Shown: positions 44,441 to 54,984 of the stretch, in pieces | Layout of the letters: every line of letters starts with the position of its first letter | How positions within the stretch are numbered: the stretch's first letter is position 1 | Origin: Fomitopsis serialis | Lineage: Eukaryota > Basidiomycota > Agaricomycetes > Polyporales > Fomitopsidaceae | Length of the DNA stretch: 64,000 nt | NCBI RefSeq assembly: GCF_022376445.1 | Contig: NW_025955044.1 | Span: 62,001-126,000, forward strand | Direction: 5' to 3' | Made by a program: the position numbers and the translations under genes | Notes under the pieces: model-generated | What the model was told of the DNA's origin: nothing | The model's input: only the letters and a program-made list of their open reading frames with translations | Database searches by the model: none

Positions 44441-46405
44441 TTGATCAATGATTCTCGCCCCCACCACTCCCCCATCTCAGATCACATGCTGGTGCTGCGA
44501 TATTGCGATGCCGCCGCTTCTCTGCAGCGTCGCGGTCTCGTCGAGGCTCGTATTCGACTTCCGGGTCATCGATACTGATCAGTCCATCTGCTCTTATACT
44601 GTTGATTGTCACGTCTACACGTCTTGCGCTGATCACAACCACGAATACGCTCAGCCTGAATAACCTCCGTGGCCTCCGGTGCCCCGCAGTAGGAGCTGCG
44701 TGCGGTCGGGAGCTTCCGCGCTGTATCCTTGGAGCTTCTGAAGGCCGCACGTCGCGCGCGAAGCGGAATCCGTGACTCCAGCATGTCTTGTGCTGCGTTA
44801 ATATCTGCGGCTGGACGCCTCCCAGGATAGATCTCTTTAGATTCATCGAGGACGCGCGTTCGCTGCCTTCGGCAGGTGCAGCACAAGTGTCACATCGGGC
44901 TCCTTGGGCGTTCGTCTCTTTGGCCTCAGGCCTAACCATCCAACACGAACACAAACGGGCGACTTATCTCTTCATTCTGACCTGGCTGAACTGACCGCGA
45001 CGCTGCAGCGCGGACCTTGTGCGCTACCCAACTCTGCGCATATACCCAGCTTGTATGCGACGTGGGTCTCGCGAGGCCGCTGACGGTCCTCCGCTCAACA
45101 AGCCTCACTTTGTACGTCATGCCCGGCGAGATTCTCTTCTAGCCGAGCAGTGGACGCGTCGCTCCCTGTTTGCCGCGTTTGTACACGACCTACAGCCATC
45201 GTCCGACCCATATGCAGGACGACTGGATGGAACACGCTGTTCGTCGATTAGCAACGCTCGCCGACCGCTGGGGACCCATCGCTTGCGAAGGACGTTCTCG
45301 CTCTAGGTCGCCATTCCGCGGCTCTTGTCGAGCAGCATTGAACTTCGCTTCTGCGATCGGGCGTGTGAGTGTCTCCTCTCGATAAGTAGTGCGATAGACG
45401 GTCGAACAGACGGCAACGTCGTGCTTCCGAGATCGCGTCTTAGCCCTCCCTCCGCGCAGATGGTGATTGCGTGGGTAGGGGTCTCGCATGAGCGGACGAT
45501 GCGCTGGCCGTATCTCCATGCAGGAGAGGACGTTACTCCGCCAACCTCATCGTACTCTACACATATGGAGCCATATCTTTCATTTATACTCAGGCGAGCA
45601 GGTCCGCTGTTAGCCCGTTGTCTCCCATGTCCGATCAGACAGGCGCACTCTGTGCGCGTACGCATTGTATGCTCTCGCCGTCGCCTGATCTACTGGACTG
45701 TGGCATCCTTTGTTTCTGAGAAACCCGAACCGCTTGCTATTACATAGTATCCTCGGCGTCCTCTGGGCACTGCGATATCCCGCATGATCCCTTAGTTCCA
45801 TCAAGTTCAATGTCGAGGACAGCCGCACAAACGTTTCGACGAAGGTCTACGTTGTGTAGGTACGTGAGTAATTCCATTGAGTAAATAACGACATTTACTG
45901 GCCCTGAAGCTCAGCATGCCAAGCATCCGTCCATGACGAATACGACCAGCGGGCCCAGGAGGTTGAGTGAAGGGACGTTGGCCTTCGGTACCGACTTTGA
46001 GTGTGTTTGCATTCTGGTCTTCTGCGCTTCGAACACTCCCTCGCATATGAGATGCGTTCCGTCACTGCGAGCTGCTCACGACCATGTATGCCGCTCACGG
46101 CTTCCACAGCAGTACCGTATAGCGGTGTCTCTGGTATGGGGTTTTCGAAGTCCGCTCGGCGTCAGCCGTACCGCTATACCGGCTGGATCGAGACTACCAC
46201 TCGCCGCCTCCAGCTACTTATGTACTTACTGGGTCGCTCAAGCTCCTCCACCACCCACCGCAACGTGCGTCGCTCGACTGTCGGTATGTCCTCTTCCTCT
46301 CCACTGCCACACCCCACCCGTACTTAACGTCCTCTCCCACCGCCCGCCTCCCCGACGAACACCCTCTCCGCGCAACTTCGTGACCGCCGACTTTTCCGCT
46401 GTGCT
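44441..46405. other. Unassigned 2 kb
   Basis: Only short ORFs, Arg/Ser-rich on the minus strand. No recognisable family, RNA gene or repeat. Confidence 0.3.
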
Positions 46406-46410
46406 AGTCG

Positions 46411-47837
46411 CCATGCCCGTTTCCGAAAAAGAAAGAAAACAACATCAAGGGCGGGCTCGAGGACTACGAGCGCGAGGACGAGGGCCGCTACCCCTTCCTT
46501 CTCAATTCCAGGGAGTGCACGCTTCTCGGCATCGCCGGCGTGCGTCGTACCTCCTCGATACTTTCGTGGCCCTCGCTCACCAGTCTCTCGTCTTAGGTCG
46601 GCTTCTTCCTCGACGCCTCTGACCTCTTTATCATCAATGTGTGCGTCCTTGCCCGCGCTGACCACTCCGCGCCGCTCACGCGACCGCCCGCAGCCCGTGA
46701 CTCGTGCAGGCTTTTCCTCAGGGATCTACGGATCGCACTCGCACCACGTACAAGGGCATTTGAGCTGCCTGTCTGGATGCTAGTCATCTCTCGAGCGACC
46801 GTGAAGTGTCATGTTCGTTATTGAGGTCCTCTTGTTGGTAATCCGTCTGGCACACCGGAACGTCCGCCACACGCCCTTCTTTGTGCAGCGCCAGCCGATG
46901 CGTACACACCTATCGTCTAATCCGTGCTTACATCTTCCTCCAGGCGATCTCTCAGCAACCGGGAGTATTATCTGGCACTCTATCTGGCACATCATCCTCG
47001 GGATAGGAATTGGGGGTGACTGCCCCATGTCCGCGTCCGTCGCGACAGACCGTTCAAGCCTCCGCCGGCGCGACACGCTCCTCTCGTACATCTTCGCGAG
47101 CCAGGGCTGGGGTTCGCTCATCAGGAGCTTGATGGTGATCATCGTGGTCGCGTTCTTCCATCACATCATGGAGGTCAAGGGCGAGACGTCCAAGGTCGAC
47201 AGCGGTGCGTATCCGCGGTCCGGTCTAGTTTACGCCAGTCTGATCCTTTTCGTGCGCAGTGTGGCGGTCGCTCGTCCCCGCGTTCGGCACGTTGTATCAG
47301 CGGCTCACTCCCAGACTCGCGGCGGTTCAAGGCGTCGCGGAGGGGCGTCGAGGCTGAGATGGAGTCGATCGATGAACTGAAAAGAAGACCGACGCGGACC
47401 TGGGCGCGCAAGAGTCCGTGCGGCCCGCGCCCGCCTCCTCCGAGACACCCTCGCCCACCTCGCTCTCGCCCGCACCCAGCGCAAACGCAGCCGCAGCCGT
47501 GCACGCGCAGCCCGCCACGAAGCGGGACCACTGGGCGGAGTTCTTCCACCACTTCTCCGAGTGGCGACACCTGAAGGTGCTGCTCGGGACGTGCGCGTAC
47601 TGGTTCCTGTTCGACATCGCGTTCCACGGGATCAACCTGACTGAGCTAGAAGTCCTACGTACTGCCACCCCATCATCTCCGCACGTCCAACTCACTCACC
47701 GACTCGATGGCACGGCGAATGTGCTCTGGATCCTCGCGTGCTGCATCGTCGGCGCGGGCTTCACGCTCCTGCTACCGGAGGTGAAGGGATACGATTCGGA
47801 TCTGGTGTATGCGGAGGAGGTGACGGAGGAAGAGTGA
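46411..47837 (+). pseudogene. PHO84-type inorganic phosphate transporter, internally deleted
   Basis: An ATG at 46411 is followed, after a one-base shift, by NIKGGLEDYEREDEGRYPFL, LNSRECTLLGIAG, a 57-nt intron, then VGFFLDASDLFIIN, a gap, IILGIGIGGDCPMSASVATD (sugar/phosphate MFS motif), RSSLRRRDTLLSYIFASQGW, GSLIRSLMVIIVVAFFHHIM, then degraded LYQRLT, and an Ala/Pro-rich loop leading to WAEFFHHFSEWRHLKVLLGT, CAYWFLFDIAFHGINL, and the end ILACCIVGAGFTLLLPEVKG, YDSDLVYAEEVTEEE and TGA. The order is that of the 12-TM H+/phosphate symporter Pho84. Most of TM2-4 and TM8-11 are missing, and frames change at least three times. Confidence 0.85.
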
Positions 47838-47896
47838 TAGAGGAGGGATGTAATTGATAGTTACTGTCTTCGAATATCTACGCTCCAGGCTAATTA

Positions 47897-47989
47897 AGGC
47901 CCTGTCCTGGTGTGTTACAGCCTCGATATTCTTATTCAAGAACATCAAGGAGCTGAACAAGGATCTCGATTCCGCGCTCTCTCCCTGAC
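47897..47989 (+). other. Short C-terminal-looking exon
   Basis: After an acceptor-like tgttacag the frame reads LDILIQ in one phase and SIFLFKNIKELNKDLDSALS in another, then a stop. It may be a leftover tail of another gene. No identification. Confidence 0.25.
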
Positions 47990-48040
47990 CGAGCTTTGCT
48001 CGTCACCGGCGGATCAACACAGCAAACCTTAATCGTGGGA

Positions 48041-48050
48041 ACTGTACAGT
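48041..48050. other. Perfect 10-bp palindrome near the left edge of the AT-richer island
   Basis: ACTGTACAGT, flanked by aatcgtggga and gtcagcctgc. It lies about 250 bp upstream of the OrsD/recombinase-like gene, where base composition changes. It may be chance or an element end. Confidence 0.3.
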
Positions 48051-48298
48051 GTCAGCCTGCCCTAAACTTGAGATGTATATATGTGTTCTGAGATCAACCA
48101 TGCTTCTCTTTTCTTCCCTCACTACTAGCCATCAGCCCTATTGATAAAATCACTGCATGTGAGTTAGTGTGGCACAAGTAGCATATCTTAGATATTCAAT
48201 CACCTTCATTGCCTTGACAGAAACCGAGAAAATGGAGTACATTATGCACATTCACAAACTTGTGCAGCCTATGCTGATCATCCCTGGACAGTGCTGGC

Positions 48299-51200
48299 AT
48301 GTTCAAAACCTTCTTCAAGGCTACAGAGATCATCTTTGATCCAGCATGGTCTGCTGTGCTACTGTTGTACAATACAGCACCAGAAGGAGGATTGGAAATG
48401 TCCTCTTCTTTCCATGTGTACTTAGATCTGATGTTGACACTTCTGTGCAGTGTTGAGAAGCCAAGTACAGCCCTTTCAGAGAGCCAGAAGCTCAAGCTTC
48501 ATAAAATTTTCAATGGATCAGAAGCAAAAGTTGCCTCATCTGATCTGCAATGTATGATTTCCTCAAATGACATGATTGGCTAGCCATATACTGACAATGA
48601 TGATTCACTCTACAAGACTTCCAGGATGAAGAGGAGATTGAAGATGAAGATGAAGAGGAACACAAGAAGTTGGAAGAGAAGTTTGAAGAACAAATTGAAC
48701 AGGATATTGAAGCCTCTGGACCTAATGTTGTCATGCAGAGTTCCTCAGGGCTTCAAGAGCTAGACTTGGAGTTTGAGTCTGCAGAAGATGATGAGCCAAT
48801 CTTGACTGAAACAAGTAAGTGCAATGTGCTTTGTCAAGTATCCAACAGTTGAAACTTGTACTTTTCATTCTATCAGCATCCAAAGTGTTCAATCTACATG
48901 CATATGTGTATGTTCCATCACCTCCATATGACTTGTCTTCTGTGATGCTGTAAGTCATACATTGTCCACATAGTTTGAGAACTCAAAACACTTCAACCAC
49001 ACAGTTATACCAATGACATAGAGGCAGATGAACTGACCAGTCATTCAGATTCAGGGTCTAACCTCATCAGCACAGACATATTATCATTATGGGGCCTCTG
49101 CTACAACATCCAGTGTGGGCTCTTGATATGCAAGCCTTGCCAGCAAGGGATGCCTCTCTCTCTCATGCATACCCACCTCACTAGGCAGACTTTGACTATA
49201 TATGAGATGAATGAGGACAAGGGCTATCAAGAGCTTAAGGATCAAGAGCAAGGGCACAGGCTGAGCATTGGAAATCGAACTGCCTTCATTAAGACAGTGA
49301 AAGAGGAGTTGATGAAGTGCAATGTGAACCCAGACTCTATCAAGGACTCTGCAACAGCAGATAATTGGAGAAAACTGAAGCTGAAGCCAGATGCTGACTC
49401 ATCAGGGTTGTCTGAGCCTATTGAAGGTTTGAAGATCTACCCCAGGGCTTTTTGCTGCAACCTATGTTTAGGGCAGAACAAGCAACCTTTCTGTACCATG
49501 ACTTCCAAGACAATGAGGACTCATAGGCAACATCAACATCCAGGCTGGAAACAGATATCTGGAAATAGACCTAAAGTAGTTGATACAGTTGTCAGATGTT
49601 CAATCCAGGGCTTTACTGAGGCAAATGGATGGGTCTGTTGGTTTGCTGTAAAAGATCCAGTCCTCTCTGAGACCAATCATGTTGCCAACCAATTGACTTA
49701 CTCCAGTGCTGCAGAATACATCAAAGCACAGAAGAGACTTTTGTGGTCAGAAGATGACCCAACTGTCCTTAGAAAGACTTTGGATGACAGATTGTATTTG
49801 CCCTTCCTGACTTCATCAGGAATTTTGGAGTTTACTTCATCCTTTGATCATCAAAGGTTACTAAGCCTCTTTGTCCCTGAGAATGTAAAGGATGGACCAG
49901 TTCAACTCAAAAGACTAGCTAAGGTTGTCAGAGATACTTTCTGGAATGGCTGTAAGATCATCAATAAGCAACATGCTTCTGTGCGCAAGGGAATTATGGG
50001 AGACTCAGGGTAAGTGGCCTGACCATCACAATAACAATAATCATCAGGCTGACTGCTCTTGTCAACAGGGTAAGCAGTGGCAACAGTCAATTCACAGCTC
50101 CCATTTCTGAGGACACCTGGGGAAACTATGCTACTGTGCAGTTGCACTTCTTGTGGGCTAATTTGCAATACTTGAAGGATCCATTGCAAGCCCTTCAGCA
50201 ACCAGATAAGAAGCTCTTCATTTATAACCAAAAGCAACAGACTGCTTTGGAAAATTTGCAGGCTATCTTGGACCATAAGCAGTTTTCTGAGGAGAGAGCT
50301 ACACAGGCAGTCTATGCAACCCTCCAAGCTCTGTATTTCCCATCAAACAATGACCCTGCTGCAGTGAACATCTTCTGCAGCCCTGTCATGGTGTTCCTAG
50401 CTTGCAGAATGTTGAGTCCCACTGGTGGCCATGTTCCTCCAGCTCAAGTCCCTCCATTGCTGGCTAAAGTTCAGTTTGGTATGCGCCTGCAGGGCCTGTA
50501 CCACATTGCATCAAACCTGCCCATAAGCTCAAGTGAGGAGCACAATGGTGATAATCAGTGGTGGAATTGGGTCACAACATTCTTGTCAGAGAATTTAAGT
50601 GAGAACAATCTGTCACCATTTGCAAGTCTCAGAGATTGGATGCACAACTTTACTAGGATAGTGCACCAGATGCCAAGACCAGGCACAATCTCATGGCCTA
50701 CAGGGGATACATTGAGATTATCTGGGTACACTATCTCAATGGATCAGTATAAGATGGCTGTGTGCTCTGCCTTGGACTCTCTTGAGGAGTTCATACAAAA
50801 CAAGGTGCTCCTTGGAGTGGACCTGGAGGCTCATGGCATCCACTGCAACTTCTATGAAATGCCAGATGTTGATGTGGAGACAATTGGTTCTGGTCCTTTC
50901 TCAACCCCTGATGCTGTGTCCTTGGATAATGCTGCTTCTGATGCATTCATCAATGCTGTCATGGCAAAGTCTGATTTTCTGGGGAATTGCTCAGCAAATG
51001 GCATCACCTGGAACACTGAACATGTCATGGAATGGCTGTCAGAAATTTCCAATGCATGGCTAGAACTGCAGCCATTGATTCATATGACTCAAGGGCTCCC
51101 AGGAAGAGCAACAGAGGAAGAAAGGACTAAGATAGTTAACACTGAGGAAACAAGGAGGCATTTGTTTGTTGACAAAGACCTGGGTACCCTGGTATTCAGG

Positions 51201-51803
51201 CCCAACTATCACAAAGGTATGCAAAGATACTCATACTCTTCATTGCCACTCTGACTGATATCTCTCATAGGCATCCATAGGTCAGGAATTCATAAGAACA
51301 TCATCCGGGTCATACCTCACCGGATTGCCAAACTAATGTTCATCCTCCTGCATATTGTAAGGCCACTTGAGCTACTGCTCATAGTGAGATATCTCAGTGA
51401 TCCAGCCAAGAAAGATCAGGTCCTCCAGGTCTACAAGGAGAACCTCTATGTTTCTCTTGGAAAAGGCTGGGACCATGTGATGCTCTCCAAAGCCCTTCAT
51501 AGGTGGACAAAACATCATCTTGGCTTTGGGATGGGTGTTAGGGCATATAGGCACTTTATCACTGCTATTAGCAGGAAGCAGCTTAAACTCCCTCAGTCTG
51601 CACTTGATGTACAGAGCTTTTCACAAGCTGCAGATCTAATGGCTGGACATTCTGTGAAAGTTTCTGAACAGAATTATGCAGTGTCTCAAGATACGCCCAC
51701 CACTTCTGCTTCATCGGATCACTGGTTCATTGCAGTATGTCAAAGCCTCCATTCATTCTTAGGTCTAGAGACTTCACCTAGCAAGGGACAATCCAGTAGC
51801 TAG
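48299..51803 (+). CDS. OrsD-type Cys/His-finger protein with C-terminal tyrosine-recombinase-like domain
   Basis: Six exons: 48299-48551, 48617-48814, 48877-48949, 49005-50009, 50069-51216, 51271-51803; sum 3210 nt, exactly 1069 codons plus stop, all joins in phase. Residues 85-160 are an acidic coil (QDEEEIEDEDEEEHKK). OrsD/DUF3505-like fingers: C217-x2-C220 with H230/H232 (GLLICKPCQQGMP, HTHLTRQ), and C326-x2-C329 with H348/H351/H353 (CCNLC, MRTHRQHQH). A long helical middle has no named domain. The C-terminus resembles a tyrosine recombinase: R923 (IVRPLELL, box I-like), R986-H987 (GVRAYRHFITA), H1019 (LMAGHS) and Y1028 (SEQNYAVS), with the usual spacing GHS-x(8)-Y. Such finger proteins are linked with subtelomeric RecQ-type gene families in basidiomycetes (from memory). 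Codons are A/T-ending, unlike neighbours, suggesting separate origin. The start could lie farther upstream. Confidence 0.75.
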
Positions 51804-51990
51804 TCCTGCATGTAGGTTGAGCCTCCGTGATACAATCAGTCCAGTAGTTGTATATATAGTAATTTTGTGGAATAGATACAGATTGTGATACACTTGCTGC
51901 TTTGACAATATGAGATTGATATACTGCCATGCTGTCAATCTGTCAGACAAGCCTACCTCACATAGTCACCTTTCAACATAGACTGCTCTG
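51804..51990 (+). other. AT-rich 3' flank of the island
   Basis: Contains tatatatagtaattttgtgg and similar AT-rich sequence, plausibly 3' UTR. At 51983-52011 ctgctct pairs with agagcag around a short loop, near where GC-rich sequence resumes. Confidence 0.35.
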
Positions 51991-53685
51991 CTCTTAACAT
52001 GCGTAGAGCAGACGGATCACATCATGTGTCATCAGTACAAGGCCACATACTATTATATCAAGCAACTGACAGCACACCAGTATCCAGGGTGCTGAATGAT
52101 GCTGCAGCCACTCTCGCATGTCAGACTCGGCGGCGTTCAGCTGTCGACGACAGCCGAGACAGCCCTCAGACGACAACAGGTCGCGAGCAACGGTCTCGGA
52201 TCCCGCTCGTGCATTCTGGCCGCCGGATGGGGTGACAGCCGTGTTCGTGCTTGGGGCCTCAGCGAGTTCGAACACCATCAGCTGAGGGAATAACCATATG
52301 AGTGGGCTTCGCCACTGCCGAACATGGCGACTGACCATGACACTTGCAGCACTTCACGCGCGCACGGTCCCTACCAACGCGAACACGCGCAGGTGATCGC
52401 GAAGGGCCGGAAATTTGGCCGCCATTCGCTGCGGACCCGGACGACAAGCGACATTATTATCTGATAGGGACGACAAGTCCACGTTCCTTAACGGGCATCG
52501 TGGACAGGCAGGGTGACAACCACTCACCGAAACATCCCGCGGCACGCGTGGTGTTACCAAGGGTGCTGAGAGGCTGGACGCGAGTCGAAGACATAGTTTG
52601 CAGGGTCAGCATGCCTATACGTCCGATCCGCGCTATGCATACTCACCGGTCAGGGCAGTCTGATCAGTTGGGCTAGGCGTTGCCCAGTCAACCTCACACT
52701 GCGTCATGGCCACAAAGCATGACCCGCTGAGACATGGACGGACATTGAGTGTCGCGCGTGTACGGACGCTGGGTGGATGGTTCGCGTCGACACGCGCATG
52801 GGCTGGAAATACAGTGAGCACTCTGGAGGCGCTCGGGAGGTGCGATGTGCTCACGAGCACCTCGAGGATCATCATGCTCTGTTGGTCGCTATGCACACCT
52901 ACTCGCCGGATGCTGCGGACATGTCCCCGCAACTCAAGACGTCATGCAGGGCCGGTCAATCTGTGTCCAAGCGATGCGGACGGCGAGAGACTATCCACAG
53001 CATCGCATCACCAGGTAGGTGGACAGGCGTCGCAACTCTCTAGGCCGATTCTGCACACGATGCCACGGTCAGGGCAACAGACGAGGGCCCGCGCCGGATG
53101 ATACACTCACCGCAGGATCCTGTGGAGTCTCCAGGACAACACATGGATGGTGGAGGGTCGCAATATGGCAGACAGAGAAGGACAGTGTAGTCAGCGCGTG
53201 TCTGCGTCCGATCCATACTGTACGTGCTCACCGGTAAGTCGACTCATGCGGGGACTTGCCCAGGGCACGGATGGCGGCCGGGCGTGCTTGACGGTAAGGC
53301 GGCCTCAATGGGTGACGACTCAGACGAGTGGACAGAACCACCGGGACCCGGGCGCACGGGCACGCGGAATTCTGGACAAGAGGTTCAGTGCTCGCACGAT
53401 GCATGGTTGAGACATGGTCACGTACCATGACAGATCGTGGGCCCTCGATAATGGAGAGCGCAAGCGATGCACGCACGAACATTTTTGGAGAGAATGTGTA
53501 CGCGGCGACGACAAACCCAACACAAACATGCTCGTTTTGATGCAGGGTATGAAGGGCCTCACCGGACAAAAATAACCCGACGTACGTACGTTGATTTTGG
53601 TGTTGTTTTTCGAGCGTTGATGCTGACGTTGCACCATACGTACGTTGATGTTGGTGTTGTCGTTCATGAGTTGAGTTGTTTGCAG
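51991..53685. other. Unassigned 1.7 kb
   Basis: No family recognised. Several short motifs recur: cgtccgatcc-(g/a)-...-ctcaccggt at about 52620-52655 and 53205-53235, and a GENVYAA-coding stretch at about 53490-53515 shared with about 24460. The missing N-terminal CRAL-TRIO exons of the Sec14 gene should lie in the last part but are not recognisable. Confidence 0.3.
53580..53665 (+). repeat. Direct repeat, about 28 bp, two copies 55 bp apart
   Basis: acgtacgttgat(t/g)ttggtgttgt(t/c)(t/g)ttc occurs at about 53582-53609 and 53637-53664 with related spacer sequence (a roughly 55-bp tandem duplication). It sits just upstream of the Sec14 exon acceptor. Confidence 0.7.
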
Positions 53686-54356
53686 ATGTGGTTTCACAGG
53701 ACAGACAAGGAGGGTCGGCCGGTGAGCATCCAGCAGTACGGCGGGGTGAACATCCCGGAGCTCTACAAGCACATCACGCCGGAGCGGTTCTGGTGGTACA
53801 TCATCACGATGTCGGAGAGCATACCGCGCGAGATCATACCCACTGCGTCGCGGGCGGTGGGTCACCAGGTCGACGGGACGTTCCTCATCGTGGACTTGAA
53901 GGGATATTCGTAAGTCCATCATCTGAGTGCCGCGGGCGGGCGGGAGAGGGTATCTGATGCGATTCAACGTCAGGTTGGGTCAGTTCTGGCAGATGAAGGA
54001 CCTCGTACGCGCTTCGTTTCAAGTCATGCAAGACCACTATCCCGAGATGTACGTCTCGCCCCGCTCCTTCCACACCTGACCTGCTCGTCTCACCGCCCAT
54101 CGCCCCAACCCCGCACAGGTCCGCGAAGTTCTACATCATCAACGCGCCGTGGTCTTTCACCACGATCTGGTCGCTCCTCAAGCTCTGGCTCGCCCCGCGG
54201 ATGATCGAGAAGATGGACATCCTCGGCGCGGATTACCAGGCGGTGCTCCTGAAGTATATCGACGCGGAGAGCTTGCCGACGTTCTACGGGGGACGATGCG
54301 AGTGCAGCGAGGTCGGCGGGTGCAAGTGGAGCAAGCCGATGCGAGATGGGAGGTAG
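53686..54356 (+). CDS. Sec14-family CRAL-TRIO lipid-transfer protein, C-terminal half
   Basis: Exons 53686-53909, 53974-54048, 54119-54356, total 537 nt (178 codons plus stop), all in phase. It begins MWFHRTDKEGRPVSIQQYGG right after a tttgcag acceptor, so the ATG may be internal. Signatures: NIPELYKHITPERFWWYIIT, ASRAVGHQVDGTFLIVDLKG, LGQFWQMKDLVRASFQVMQD, YPEMSAKFYIINAPWSFTTI, WSLLKLWLAPRMIEKMDILG, LLKYIDAESLPTFYGG, CECSEVGGC. These are the lipid-binding CRAL-TRIO fold including the (D/K)G.G gate and the YP(E)..... NAP.(S/F)F motif. Sec14 exchanges phosphatidylinositol and phosphatidylcholine at Golgi membranes. The CRAL-TRIO-N helices are not found upstream, so the gene is probably 5'-truncated although this half is undamaged. 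Confidence 0.8.
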
Positions 54357-54359
54357 CAT

Positions 54360-54984
54360 ACATACTGTATTGTATGCGCGTCTTCTGGGAGTCATAATCT
54401 CGGGCTAGGACACCTATGCTAATGGTTCTGCGCATATGGAGGCATAGTAGGGCTACGCAACGGATGGACTCGAACGCAGTGTTCAATTGCTTCCGGCAGC
54501 CATCCATAGAGCGCCGTCGCGTCGCGCCTCTACGCCGAGATGCCTCTCCGGAGCCAGTGAATCGTGATGAACGCGGTTGTGAACTTCTGCGAGACAATGC
54601 CCGGCTGGTTATTGTTTTCCTCGCGTCCAAGCATCCTGAGGGCCCAGCACACTTCCAGTTGGTCTATCAGCCCGAGAGATTTGCGAAGTCGAGTCTTCTT
54701 GACACCATACAGTGCGAACGGAGAGCGGTTGCTCATAACGTTGAGAGGTGCCGGAAGGAATCACTGTTTAAAACCTCGAGTATACGCAGGCTCAGGCAGC
54801 GGGGCCGATGGAAGCAAGAGGCTGAAAGCGGTGATCGACGCTCGCGCCGGCCCTGGCGGAGCGTGACTGTGGCGGCGCCTCGCGTGTTGTTGAACTTGTT
54901 CTTCACAACCATCGTACACCTCCAGAACTGTGATACTTACCTCTACACGTCGAGCTGTACGTACGAGTGCGAGACTAGGTCTAA
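54360..54984. other. Unassigned stretch
   Basis: Plus-strand ORF without motif; likely spacer between the Sec14 gene and the convergent iminopeptidase pseudogene. Confidence 0.3.
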
